Positions 6,897 through 16,031 are shown, counted from the first letter of the stretch. The stretch is DNA of 64,000 nucleotides from Alcanivoracaceae bacterium (GCA_023146255.1 JAGLCJ010000008.1:186001-250000), one strand, 5' to 3'. Made by a program: numbers and translations. The notes: generated by a model from the sequence alone, not told the origin.

Positions 6897-9656
6897 ATGG
6901 ATACGGGCTCTGGCGTTAAACGACGCCGTCTTTCAGGGATTATCGGTGGCATCTCGCTGATGCTGCTGATGACGCTGGCCAACGCCAGCGAGCCACTCAG
7001 GCCAACGCCCGGAGACAGGGTGCTGCGTCCGGAGATCGCCCAACAGGCGCTACTGTGCCTGCCAGCCGGGCAGATGCCGGCGCCGGCCCAGCTGCTGCTG
7101 AACCCCGACCAGTGGAACTGGCAACCGCCATCGCACGCCACCGTCAACCGAGGTTTTACCAGCGATGTCTGCTGGCTGCGCCTGCAGATTGATGCCAGCG
7201 AAACCGGCGACAGCGAATGGCAACTGCGGGTCAATTATCCGTTGCTCGACCAGATTGATGTGTTCATCCGCACTGGTGATCAACAACCGGTTCAGTATCA
7301 GGCCGGCATGGCCCGACAATTCTCGGCACGGCCACTGCCACGCCGTGAGCCGACCTTCCCGCTGCCCCTGAACGCCGACCAGATCACCACCGTACTGATC
7401 GGCGTGCAGTCCAATCACACCATGCAGATTCCGGTCAGCCTGTGGCGCAGCGACGCGCTGGCGAAACGGCAACAACGTGACGACCAGCTGCAGGCCGCCT
7501 TCTTCGGCGCCATGCTGATCATGATGCTGTACAACCTGTTTCTGTTTGCCTCGGTCCGCGAGAAAGTCTATCTCTACTACGTCGGCTGGACCGGTTCCCT
7601 GACCCTGTTGCAAGCCGTGCTGCAGGGCTTCGGCCAGCAACATTTCTGGCCGGACATGCCCTGGGCCGGTAGCCACGTCATGACGCTGATACTGCCGATG
7701 ATCGTGCTGATCGGTGGACAGTTCACACTGGCGTTCCTTGAGTTGCCGCAGCGCCGACCCGGTCTGGCGGCGCTAATGACACTGCATATCCGTATCGCCG
7801 CCGCCTTGCTGCTGTGCGCTCCGTTTGTGCCGCCAGAATGGCTGATTCCGGCGGACATGCTGTTGGTCCTGAGCTTCGATCTGAGCGTGTTGTATATCGT
7901 CAGTCGTCGGCTTGGTGCCGGCGATCCGGATGCCCGCTACTTCGCCATTGCCTGGCTCAGCCTGCTCGCCGGCGGTCTGTTGATCACCCTGAACAAGTTT
8001 GGCCTGATTGCCCGTACACCACTTAGCGAAGGCCTGTTACAGATCGGCATCGTGCTTGATGTGATGCTGTTGTCGCTGGCGCTGGCAGCGCGCATCAATC
8101 GTCTCAAGGCCGGCCAGCTGGAGGCGGAAAAACTGCGCGGCGAAATGGAAGCGCTACGCGCCAGCAGCCGCAATCAGGCGAAGAGCGAATTTCTGGTCAC
8201 CATGAGTCACCAGATACGCACACCGATGCAGGGCATCCTCGGCATGGCCGACCTGCTGCGGCGCGGCAATGTCAGTGCCGATCGCCAGCGCCAGTACGCC
8301 GACACCATCTACAACGCCACCGACTCGCTGATCGGCGTGCTCAACGATCTGCTTGATCATTCGCGCATCGAAACCGGCCGGCTGTCGCTGGAGCCCGGTG
8401 AAGTGCGGCCGGAAGAAATGGTTTCCGACGTGGTCGGCCTGTTTGTCAGCAGCGCCGGCGAGAAAGAGCTGCCGATCTACACCTACATCGACAGCCGTGT
8501 GCCCGGACTGATCATCACTGATGCCGTCAGGGTCAAGCAGATCCTTACCAATTTGCTCAGCAATGCCATCCGCTTTACCGACAATGGTCAGATCTCTGTC
8601 ACCGTCAGCGTGCGACAAGCGGCGGACAAGGTCGGCAACCTGATACTGGAGTGCGATGTCACCGATACCGGCATCGGCCTTGATCAGGAAAAACGCAACG
8701 CCATCATGAGCGATTCGCCCGAGCATCATGGCCTCGGTCTGTCAGTATCACGCAAGCTCTGCCAATTACTTGGCGGCGAGCTCGGCGTCACCAGCTCGCC
8801 CGGCCACGGCGCCAGCTTTCACTTCACCCTGCCCTGCCGGATAGCCGAACGTCACGCCGACAACGGCAGTCTGCCGGGTAAAAGATTGCTGGTAATTACC
8901 GAGCGGCGCGCTCTGCGTTTGTCGGTTTGCCAATTGGCTGAGCGCTGGGGCATGCAGGCCACAGAGGCGTCGCTGACCGATCTTGCCATGCTGACTGAAA
9001 AGCAACCGGATGCCGATGTTATCGTGGTTGACCAGCGCTGTTATCTGGAACTGACTTGCCACCGGCAAACACCGTTCGAGGGCGTGCCCTGGGTGGTACT
9101 GGCCGATCGCGAGCACACCGTCATTGCGGCAACGCCGGCGAACCGGCCGATCCTCGAGCTGCCACTGGAGTCGCGCCGCCTGCGCACGACTTTGTACAGC
9201 CTGCTGCGTCAGGACGATCTGGATACACCGGTAGCGGTGCAAAACGGTGACGATGAACAACCACTGCCGTCCCGCGTGCTGGTGGTGGAAGACGACAGTG
9301 TCAGTCAGATGGTGATCTGCAGCATTCTCGAATCGGTTGGCGTACCGGCCAGCACCGTGGACAACGGCGATGCCGCCGCCGCCACCGTGGCACCGGCAAA
9401 ACCGCACTGGCAGGTTATCTTCATGGATTGCGAAATGCCCGGCATGAGCGGCTATGACGCCACCCGTGCGATTCGCGTGCAGGAACAGGAACAGGGGCGT
9501 CAGGCCTGCTGGATCATCGGCCTCAGCGCCCACGCCGGCGCCGATGCCGTCAGCGCCGCCGAACAAGCCGGTATGAATGACTATTTATGCAAACCGGTTA
9601 CCCGCGATCAACTGCGTCAGGCACTGCAGCGGGCAAGCTGGCCCGGGAGGAACTGA
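6897..9656 (+). CDS. 7TMR-DISM hybrid histidine kinase (copy 2), altered H-box
   Basis: A 919-residue paralogue of the preceding kinase with the same order: signal-anchor, DISM extracellular domain, seven membrane helices (about 195-395), HisKA, HATPase, degenerate receiver-like region and C-terminal receiver (Asp844 in FMDCEMPGMSGYDATR). Two deviations stand out. The H-box reads SHQIRTPMQG: His438 is present but the conserved acidic residue after it is Gln. Between the G1 and G2 boxes about ten residues are missing relative to copy 1, removing the FxxF (F-box) and shortening the ATP lid to MSDSPEHHGLGLS. Kinase activity may be reduced or partner-dependent. ATG 6897 follows a GGGGG stretch. 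The 3' end overlaps the convergent kinase by 59 bp. Confidence 0.9.
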   Translation: MDTGSGVKRRRLSGIIGGISLMLLMTLANASEPLRPTPGDRVLRPEIAQQALLCLPAGQMPAPAQLLLNPDQWNWQPPSHATVNRGFTSDVCWLRLQIDASETGDSEWQLRVNYPLLDQIDVFIRTGDQQPVQYQAGMARQFSARPLPRREPTFPLPLNADQITTVLIGVQSNHTMQIPVSLWRSDALAKRQQRDDQLQAAFFGAMLIMMLYNLFLFASVREKVYLYYVGWTGSLTLLQAVLQGFGQQHFWPDMPWAGSHVMTLILPMIVLIGGQFTLAFLELPQRRPGLAALMTLHIRIAAALLLCAPFVPPEWLIPADMLLVLSFDLSVLYIVSRRLGAGDPDARYFAIAWLSLLAGGLLITLNKFGLIARTPLSEGLLQIGIVLDVMLLSLALAARINRLKAGQLEAEKLRGEMEALRASSRNQAKSEFLVTMSHQIRTPMQGILGMADLLRRGNVSADRQRQYADTIYNATDSLIGVLNDLLDHSRIETGRLSLEPGEVRPEEMVSDVVGLFVSSAGEKELPIYTYIDSRVPGLIITDAVRVKQILTNLLSNAIRFTDNGQISVTVSVRQAADKVGNLILECDVTDTGIGLDQEKRNAIMSDSPEHHGLGLSVSRKLCQLLGGELGVTSSPGHGASFHFTLPCRIAERHADNGSLPGKRLLVITERRALRLSVCQLAERWGMQATEASLTDLAMLTEKQPDADVIVVDQRCYLELTCHRQTPFEGVPWVVLADREHTVIAATPANRPILELPLESRRLRTTLYSLLRQDDLDTPVAVQNGDDEQPLPSRVLVVEDDSVSQMVICSILESVGVPASTVDNGDAAAATVAPAKPHWQVIFMDCEMPGMSGYDATRAIRVQEQEQGRQACWIIGLSAHAGADAVSAAEQAGMNDYLCKPVTRDQLRQALQRASWPGRN

Positions 9657-11772
9657 TCAGACGGGAGCAGGCCGCCAGCAGACGGCTGGCGCGCACCGGC
9701 TTGCCAAGAAAATCATCGCAACCGGCAGCCAGACAACGGCGCCGGTCATCCGACATCACATTCGCCGTCAATGCCAGAATCGGGCCACGATAACCGATAT
9801 CGCGCAACGCCCCGGCGGCAACGTAGCCGTCCATCACCGGCATCTGCATGTCCATCACCACCAGATCGAAGTTGTGGTCCTTTTCCACGGTCTCGACCGC
9901 CTCCTGACCATGCTCGGCCTCGACAACCTCAATCCCGGCACGACTGAGAATACGCTGCACCAGCAGACGATTGACTTCATTGTCTTCCACCAGCAACACC
10001 CGGCCACCGACATGAATAGCCGGCATTTGCTGGCTGCGAATTTCCGCTGCCATGGCCTGTTGCGGCATGATCCGCGGCGAATCGGTTTCCGCCATCACCC
10101 GGATATGGACAAAGAAATGACTGCCACGACCGGGCTCGCTGCTGGCATGAATATCACCACCCAGAGAGCGGGCAAGCTGGCGGGCAATGGCAAGGCCCAG
10201 ACCGGAACCGCCATGACGACGGGTATGCGAATCATCGGCCTGCGAGAACGGTTCAAACACCCGGTCGAGATCCTGCTCAGTCATGCCGATGCCGCTGTCT
10301 TCCACTTCCATATGCAGGCAGCTTTGCAAGCCCTCCTCCCAGCGCAGCCGCACCACCACCCGACCCTCGTCGGTGAATTTGATGGCGTTGCCGATCAGGT
10401 TGCTGAGGATCTGCCGCACCCGGAACGGATCGGTGCTGATATAGGCCGGAATCGGGGTGCGATACTCCAGCTCCAGCTGAACCCCTTTCTCTTCCGCTTT
10501 CAGGCTATGGCTGTAAATCACTTCCTTCATCAGCACCGCCAGCTCGCAGCGCTGCCGTTCGACTTTGAGCTGGCCGGCTTCGATCCGTGACAGGTCCAGC
10601 ACATCACTGATCAGCGCCATCAGCGCATCGCCATTCTGTTGTACCACCGACAGATAGCGCTGACGTTCTTCCTGAGACAGCGAGGGGTTTTCCAGCAACT
10701 CGGTGTAACCGAGGATCGCCGTCATCGGCGTGCGGATTTCATGGCTCATGTTGGCAAGGAACAGACTCTTGGCCCGGTTCGCCGCATCAGCACGCTGACT
10801 GGCTTCCGCCAGCGAGCGCTGGCTGTCCTTGATGTTGTCGACCATGCGATTGAAGTCGGAGGCGAGCTGACTGAGCTCGTCATTGCCGGGCACATTCAAA
10901 CGCAGATCCAGATTGCCGCCCTGGGCAATCTGCTGAACCGTGTCATGCAACAGACCAAGACGGCGGAACACGATCTTGCGAACATAGAAATGCACCAGCG
11001 TCACCACCGTGAACGCCACCACCATCAGGCTCAGCGATGCCCAGGCCAGCGACTCCAGACCACGGGCATACACGCCGCGATCAATAGTGACCTTGCCCAG
11101 CATCAGCGGCTCGCCGTTATAGTCACGGATACCAAACTCGCCCTGCACAGCGCCACCATTGAGTCTGGTAACCCGGGTGCCACGCTCGATATCCTCGCCC
11201 TGAAACGGCAACAGCGACACCGGCAGTCCGGTGATACCAGAGAGCTCCTGCTCCATGGACTGATCGATCTGCAGGGCAAACAATACCGCGCCGCATTCAC
11301 CGACCTGCTCCAGTGCAAACAGATAGGGCGTACCGGCAAACTCGGTCACGCCCCAGAACGGGTAGCAGAAACGGTTCTGGTATTCGGCATACAGCGCCGC
11401 CAGCGCCGCCTGATCCGGGCTGCCACCGGCCAGCAGCCAGTGCTGACCACCCTCCTGATTGATCACCACCACCTGATCTACGCCAGGACCACTGAGCGAA
11501 TTCGCCCCCGGTGGCTGCGGCATCACGCTGTCATCGCCGCCAGCCAGCGCCTGCACTTCCGGGCGCTCAGCCCAGTCGCGGCTGCGGGCATGCAGGATGG
11601 TCAGGGTCTGCATAAAGGCCGCCTCGACCCGGGCCACCTCACCGCGGGCCGAGTCCTCCTCCATATCGAAGTAGGCCGGGGTAACGATGTAATGGATCGC
11701 CGCAATCGCGCCGATCACCGCCAGCAACGCCGCGGAGTAGAAGGTAATCATCAAGCGACGTCTGAGAGTCAT
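9598..11772 (-). CDS. Hybrid sensor histidine kinase, CHASE4-like/HAMP/HisKA/HATPase/REC
   Basis: A 724-residue membrane hybrid kinase. An N-terminal membrane helix (about 8-28) is followed by a periplasmic domain resembling CHASE4 (about 35-245; QTLTILHARSRDWAE near its start), a second helix (about 248-270), HAMP (about 270-325), HisKA with MSHEIRTPMTA (His344), HATPase ending in GGSGLGLAIARQLA, and a receiver with Asp641 in VVMDMQMPVMDGY. All kinase boxes look intact. There is no Hpt or DNA-binding output, so it must pass phosphate to a partner encoded elsewhere or to shared receivers. It converges on the DISM kinase pair with a 59-bp tail overlap and is divergent from metG. The sensed signal is unknown. 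Confidence 0.92.
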   Translation of the reverse strand: MTLRRRLMITFYSAALLAVIGAIAAIHYIVTPAYFDMEEDSARGEVARVEAAFMQTLTILHARSRDWAERPEVQALAGGDDSVMPQPPGANSLSGPGVDQVVVINQEGGQHWLLAGGSPDQAALAALYAEYQNRFCYPFWGVTEFAGTPYLFALEQVGECGAVLFALQIDQSMEQELSGITGLPVSLLPFQGEDIERGTRVTRLNGGAVQGEFGIRDYNGEPLMLGKVTIDRGVYARGLESLAWASLSLMVVAFTVVTLVHFYVRKIVFRRLGLLHDTVQQIAQGGNLDLRLNVPGNDELSQLASDFNRMVDNIKDSQRSLAEASQRADAANRAKSLFLANMSHEIRTPMTAILGYTELLENPSLSQEERQRYLSVVQQNGDALMALISDVLDLSRIEAGQLKVERQRCELAVLMKEVIYSHSLKAEEKGVQLELEYRTPIPAYISTDPFRVRQILSNLIGNAIKFTDEGRVVVRLRWEEGLQSCLHMEVEDSGIGMTEQDLDRVFEPFSQADDSHTRRHGGSGLGLAIARQLARSLGGDIHASSEPGRGSHFFVHIRVMAETDSPRIMPQQAMAAEIRSQQMPAIHVGGRVLLVEDNEVNRLLVQRILSRAGIEVVEAEHGQEAVETVEKDHNFDLVVMDMQMPVMDGYVAAGALRDIGYRGPILALTANVMSDDRRRCLAAGCDDFLGKPVRASRLLAACSRLISSSRASLPAAVPDAVDRG

Positions 11773-11875
11773 GCGTCCTGAATCCTTGTTATTCGTGGCC
11801 GGGCACCTGCGCGGGTGAAATAGACCGGTCCGGCCAGTATCATAGGCGGCTTGTCATTCCGGGGTACACCACATC

Positions 11876-13939
11876 ATGACCGATTCACACCGCAGGATTC
11901 TGGTTACCAGCGCCCTGCCCTATGCCAATGGCCCGATTCATCTTGGCCACCTGCTTGAGTACATCCAGACCGATATCTGGGTGCGCTTCCAGAAGCTCGC
12001 CGGGCAAAACTGCATCTATGTCTGTGCCGATGATGCTCATGGTACGGCGATCATGCTAAAGGCTGAGGAGAACGGCGTCACGCCGGAACAACAGATTGCA
12101 AACGTAAAATCCGAGCATACGAAGGATTTCGCAGAGTTCGGCATTCGTTTCGACAGCTACCACAGCACCCACAGCGACGAGAACCGCCACTACGCCGAGC
12201 TGATCTTCAAGCGCAATCAGGCCGCCGGCAATATCCTCGAAAAAGAGATCACCCAGCTGTATGACCCGGAAAAGGGCATGTTTCTGGCCGACCGCTTCGT
12301 CAAGGGCACCTGCCCGAAGTGCGGCGCGCTGGACCAATACGGAGACAACTGCGAAGTCTGCGGCGCCACCTATTCCGCCGCCGAGCTGGTAGACCCCTAT
12401 TCCACCATCAGCGGCGCCAAGCCGGTGATGAAGGGCGTGACCCAGCTGTTCTTCAACCTGCCGAAGTTCGCCGACATGCTGCGCGGCTGGCTGCGCTCCG
12501 GCTCGCTGCAGGAAAGCGTGGCCAACAAACTGAACGAATGGCTGGAAGCCGGCCTGCAACCCTGGGACATCTCCCGCGAGGCACCCTACTTCGGCTTCGA
12601 GATTCCCGGCTACCCGGGAAAGTACTTCTATGTCTGGCTGGATGCGCCGATCGGCTACATGGCCAGCTTCCAGCATTACTGCAACCAGCATGGCATTGAT
12701 TTCGACAGCTACTGGGCGCCGGGCAGCGATGCCGAGCTGTATCACTTTATCGGCAAGGACATCATCAACTTCCACGGCCTGTTCTGGCCGGCGATGCTGG
12801 AAGGTGCCGGTTTCCGCAAGCCCACGGCCCTGAACGTGCACGGCTTTGTCACGGTGAATGGCGCCAAGATGTCGAAATCCCGCGGCACCTTTATCAAGGC
12901 ACGTACTTATCTGGATCATCTGAATCCGGAGTATCTGCGTTACTACTTCGCCGCCAAACTGACCTCGAAAGTGGACGATTTCGATCTGAATCTGGACGAC
13001 TTCGTCCAGCGGGTGAATTCGGACCTGGTCGGCAAGGTGGTGCAGATCGCCAGCCGCACCGCGAATTTCGTAAACAAGTTCGGCGGCAAGTTGAGTGCTG
13101 GGCTGGATGACGCGCAGCTGGTGGCGGACGTGCAGGCCGCTGCGGCCTCCATTGCGGCCAGTTATGAAGCGCGGGAATTCGGCCGTGCCATGCGCGACAT
13201 CATGGCGCTGGCCGACCGCGGCAACCTGTACGTGCAGGAGAAAGCCCCGTGGACTCTGGCCAAGCAGGAAGGTAGCGAACAGCAAGTGCTGGCCGTGTGC
13301 AGCACCGCGCTGAACGTGTTCCGTTTGCTGGTGCTGTACCTGAAGCCGGTGCTGCCTGAGCTTGCCGAAAAATCCGAAGCCTTCCTGAATATTCCGGCGC
13401 TGACATGGGCGGATGCCAACCAGCAACTGCTCAACCATCAGATCAACACCTTTACCCCGCTGATGCAGCGGATAGAACCGGCCAGCATTGAAGCGCTGCT
13501 GGCCGCGTCCCGCGAAGGTGCTGCACCGGCTGCCGAAATTGCTGAAGAGAAAAAGCCGGCGAAAAAAGACGCCGCTAAAAACGAAACCAAAAAGGACGAC
13601 GCCGTGAGCGAACACATCAGCATCGACGACTTCCTCAAGGTGAAGCTGCGGGTCGCCAAAGTAGTGCAAGCGGCCCATGTCGAAGGCGCCGACAAACTGC
13701 TGCAACTGACTCTGGATGTCGGCGAAGAAGGCACCCGCAATGTATTCGCCGGCATCAAGGCGAAATACAGCCCGGAACAGATCGAAGGCAAGCTGGTGGT
13801 GCTGGTGGCCAATCTGGCGCCTCGGAAGATGAAGTTCGGCCTGTCCGAAGGCATGGTGCTGGCGGCTGGCCCGGGTGGTGAGGATGTGTTCCTGCTGTCG
13901 CCGGACAGCGGCGCCGAGCCAGGCATGGAAGTGCGGTAA
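11876..13939 (+). CDS. metG: Methionyl-tRNA synthetase
   Basis: A 687-residue class I synthetase charging tRNA-Met. The HIGH-type motif is HLGH (22-25), a zinc-knuckle insert has CPKCG and CEVCG (around 145-163), and the activation loop is KMSKS starting at Lys331. An anticodon-binding helical domain follows, then a Lys/Ala-rich linker (about 555-580) and a C-terminal tRNA-binding/dimerisation EMAP-like domain (about 585-687) ending in DSGAEPGMEVR. This is the full-length proteobacterial form, close to E. coli MetG in length. A long open frame on the opposite strand is an artefact of codon bias. A 26-bp inverted repeat follows the stop. Confidence 0.98.
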   Translation: MTDSHRRILVTSALPYANGPIHLGHLLEYIQTDIWVRFQKLAGQNCIYVCADDAHGTAIMLKAEENGVTPEQQIANVKSEHTKDFAEFGIRFDSYHSTHSDENRHYAELIFKRNQAAGNILEKEITQLYDPEKGMFLADRFVKGTCPKCGALDQYGDNCEVCGATYSAAELVDPYSTISGAKPVMKGVTQLFFNLPKFADMLRGWLRSGSLQESVANKLNEWLEAGLQPWDISREAPYFGFEIPGYPGKYFYVWLDAPIGYMASFQHYCNQHGIDFDSYWAPGSDAELYHFIGKDIINFHGLFWPAMLEGAGFRKPTALNVHGFVTVNGAKMSKSRGTFIKARTYLDHLNPEYLRYYFAAKLTSKVDDFDLNLDDFVQRVNSDLVGKVVQIASRTANFVNKFGGKLSAGLDDAQLVADVQAAAASIAASYEAREFGRAMRDIMALADRGNLYVQEKAPWTLAKQEGSEQQVLAVCSTALNVFRLLVLYLKPVLPELAEKSEAFLNIPALTWADANQQLLNHQINTFTPLMQRIEPASIEALLAASREGAAPAAEIAEEKKPAKKDAAKNETKKDDAVSEHISIDDFLKVKLRVAKVVQAAHVEGADKLLQLTLDVGEEGTRNVFAGIKAKYSPEQIEGKLVVLVANLAPRKMKFGLSEGMVLAAGPGGEDVFLLSPDSGAEPGMEVR

Positions 13940-13974
13940 TGCCGCTGCACTGAACCCGGCATCGATCGGTGCGG

Positions 13975-14049
13975 GCACCTGGCGGTGGTAGTCGGATGCA
14001 GTCGCTCCCCGATAATCGCTTGGTGCATCCGACTACCACCGCCAAGTGC
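13975..14049. repeat. Long inverted repeat downstream of metG
   Basis: Arms 13980-14000 and 14024-14044 are a perfect 21-bp inverted repeat. Pairing continues after one mismatch to 13975 and 14049 (26-bp arms), with a 23-base loop. The left arm contains GGCGGTGGTAGTCGGATGCA. It lies 35 bp after the metG stop and 57 bp before the patatin start. It could be a metG terminator without a U tract or a REP-type element; it differs in sequence from the REP-like copies at 38.7, 39.9 and 57.0 kb. Confidence 0.75.
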
Positions 14050-14105
14050 TATCAAGTGTGGTGCTGCGGGTTCAGCGCAGCGGAAGACAGAGAAAGGAGG
14101 CACTG

Positions 14106-15152
14106 TTGAAAGCCCTGCAACTGATTGCCGGCCCGCGCGCCCGCCAACACCTGCTTGACCACGGCCTGCGCCAGCAGGACTTCTCGGTGATAGTGGGCGC
14201 CAGCGGCGGGCCGAAATGGATGGCCCTGTTCGGCCTTGACCAATACCTGCTCGGCGAATTCTTCAAGGACCGCACCACCCCGCTCGACATGATCGGCAGC
14301 TCCGCCGGCGCCTGGCGCTTCGCCTGCTACGCCCAGAACGATCCGCAAGCTGCGTCAAAGCGCTTCGCCCACTCCTACCAGCACGTCTGCTTTGAAAAAG
14401 GCATGAAGGTCGATCAAGTCACCGCCCTGTGCCGCACCATCCTCGACGCAGCCATCCCAAGCGAACGGAACGTTCAGGAAATCCTCAACAACCCGATCCG
14501 CCGCCTGAACCTGATCGCCTGCCGCGCCAAGGGACTGAACGCCAGCAAACACCGCCCGGTGCAAGCCGCCGCCCTGCTCATGGCCGCCACTGCCAACGCC
14601 GTGCACCGCAACACCCTTGGCGCCTTCTTCGAGCGCGTGCTGTTTCACTCCGCGCAGGGCAAACCACCGTTCTACGCCATGGATGATTTGCCCACCCACC
14701 GCGTACCACTTAGTGAGCACAACCTGCGCGACGCCGTCATGGCCTCCGGCTCGATCCCGCTGGCGCTGAGCGCCGTTGAAGATATCCACGGTGCCGGCCC
14801 CGGCATGTACTACGACGGCGGCGTCACCGACTACCACTTCGACATCCCCTTCAGCGACGACTCGCTGGTGCTCTACCCGCACTTCTACCCGCACATCACC
14901 CCCGGCTGGTTCGACAAGATGCTGAGCTGGCGCCGCGGCAATCCGCACCACTATGACAACGTACTGATCCTCTGCCCCAGCGCCGAATGGGTCGCCAGCC
15001 TGCCCTACGGCAAGATCCCGGACCGGAAAGATTTCGGGCGCATGGATGATGCGGAGAGGATTCGTTATTGGGGCGAAGTGATGAAGCGGTCGGAGGAGTT
15101 GGCGGGGGAGCTGGATGATGTGCGGGGTGGAGAGATTGGTGGGTATATTTAG
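14106..15152 (+). CDS. Patatin-like phospholipase family protein
   Basis: A 348-residue patatin-like acyl hydrolase, likely cytosolic or peripheral to the membrane. It shows an oxyanion-type GASGGPKW motif (31-38), the nucleophile elbow GSSAG with Ser66, and the catalytic dyad Asp in YYDGGVTDYH. Members hydrolyse ester-linked acyl groups of phospholipids or related lipids; the natural substrate is not deducible. The start is TTG 14106, five bases after AGGAGG at 14095-14100; the frame is open further upstream but without a ribosome site. The last ~40 codons are less GC-rich, where the AT-rich stretch begins. Confidence 0.85.
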   Translation: MKALQLIAGPRARQHLLDHGLRQQDFSVIVGASGGPKWMALFGLDQYLLGEFFKDRTTPLDMIGSSAGAWRFACYAQNDPQAASKRFAHSYQHVCFEKGMKVDQVTALCRTILDAAIPSERNVQEILNNPIRRLNLIACRAKGLNASKHRPVQAAALLMAATANAVHRNTLGAFFERVLFHSAQGKPPFYAMDDLPTHRVPLSEHNLRDAVMASGSIPLALSAVEDIHGAGPGMYYDGGVTDYHFDIPFSDDSLVLYPHFYPHITPGWFDKMLSWRRGNPHHYDNVLILCPSAEWVASLPYGKIPDRKDFGRMDDAERIRYWGEVMKRSEELAGELDDVRGGEIGGYI

Positions 15153-15269
15153 TGGATACATGCTTTCCGAACCAGCAAGCTGTGATTTAGGCTGATATCG
15201 TTGAGGTTGTAAAAAGCAAGCGTTTAGAGAAACACTTTGTCACTGACATCAAGAATTGAGGTAAATCGT

Positions 15270-15470
15270 ATGATTGTCTCCATTATGGTGATGAATATTG
15301 TACTTATCGCTTTGTCCATTTACTTGATCATCAGGAACTCTCAGCTCGCAAGAATGATTATCGAGAGCCACAAAGCAAATATCAGGGGGCTTGATATGAT
15401 ATCAGGACAAATTAATTTCGTGGATGGGAAAATTCCTCCTCGGAAAATTCCCGACGGGCCAGAGTATTAA
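15270..15470 (+). CDS. Small single-pass membrane protein, unknown
   Basis: A 66-residue protein: residues 1-22 form one hydrophobic helix (MIVSIMVMNIVLIALSIYLI) and the rest is a polar tail ending in PRKIPDGPEY. ATG 15270 has GAGGT at 15258-15262 as ribosome site; a TTG at 15237 would add 11 residues but lacks one. The gene lies in an AT-rich stretch of about 600 bp unlike its GC-rich neighbours, suggesting acquired or poorly ameliorated DNA. No family is recognised. Confidence 0.55.
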   Translation: MIVSIMVMNIVLIALSIYLIIRNSQLARMIIESHKANIRGLDMISGQINFVDGKIPPRKIPDGPEY

Positions 15471-15607
15471 ATACTAAAAATATCCAGACCGATACGCACC
15501 TTCCATATAGAGATCGAAATAAATATCCGGCCATATATACTCTCACTCAGAAACACCTATAGTCGGGATTTATACATTTCTACAAGCAACGAGAAACTGG
15601 GAAAATA

Positions 15608-15751
15608 ATGAAAGAGCTAAATATTGTTGAGTTTTTTGATAATCACTCTTCATATTTAGAGAGCATAGAAATTATCCACTCAAAAGAAAATCTGGAACGA
15701 CTGGAAAGGGAAGATGCCTGTTATCTACAACAGGGCTGTTTTCTGAGATAA
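15608..15751 (+). CDS. Tiny AT-rich reading frame, 47 codons, possibly a truncated gene
   Basis: ATG 15608 opens a 47-codon frame (MKELNIVEFFDNHSSYLESI at the start) with a weak GGGAAAA upstream. Composition is AT-rich until the last dozen codons, then turns GC-rich at the junction (about 15720). That pattern suggests the 5' end of a foreign gene cut off at a recombination point rather than a complete gene. No family is recognised. Confidence 0.3.
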   Translation: MKELNIVEFFDNHSSYLESIEIIHSKENLERLEREDACYLQQGCFLR

Positions 15752-15976
15752 CAAATAGCATTGCCCCAAGGCATCAGCCAACCACACAGGTACCAAGGCG
15801 GATTTTTCTGGCGGTAGCGCGCAACGCCCGGCTGCCATGTCTGGATTATCCGCCGGTCCAGGGTTATCGATTTTCCGGCCCACGCTTTGCCAACGGGATC
15901 GAGTACCTGGCCGGTGACAGAGAACGGCCTCAGCTTTCACCCTGACACCCTGCGAACTGAACAGATCACCGACGAT
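15752..15976. other. Intergenic stretch, no convincing gene
   Basis: GC-rich DNA between the tiny AT-rich frame and the inverted repeat at the end of the M19 gene. Frames on both strands are open for short distances but carry no recognisable family, start site or ribosome site. It could hold decayed coding sequence. Confidence 0.4.
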
Positions 15977-16031
15977 GGCCCCCGTCAACCCATCAGCAAC
16001 CCTCAGGGCTGCTGATGGGTTGACGGGGGCC
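15977..16031. repeat. 22-bp inverted repeat enclosing the M19 stop codon
   Basis: Arms 15977-15998 and 16010-16031 pair perfectly (22 bp; left arm begins GGCCCCCGTCAACCCATCAG). The 11-base spacer itself contains CCCT-C-AGGG. The minus-strand stop codon of the M19 gene (16003-16005) lies within the spacer, and the last eight or so codons of that gene are the right arm. It likely acts as a terminator-like stem; no T run follows on the minus strand. Confidence 0.8.

Noticed and set aside
9577..11781. Long plus-strand frames opposite the CHASE4-like kinase
   Set aside because: The minus strand carries an intact kinase with all motifs; the plus frames lack domains and ribosome sites.
12056..13978. 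640-residue open frame antisense to metG
   Set aside because: It mirrors the well-supported metG gene; composition (His/Gln/Val-rich, no domain) is typical of antisense frames in GC-rich DNA.
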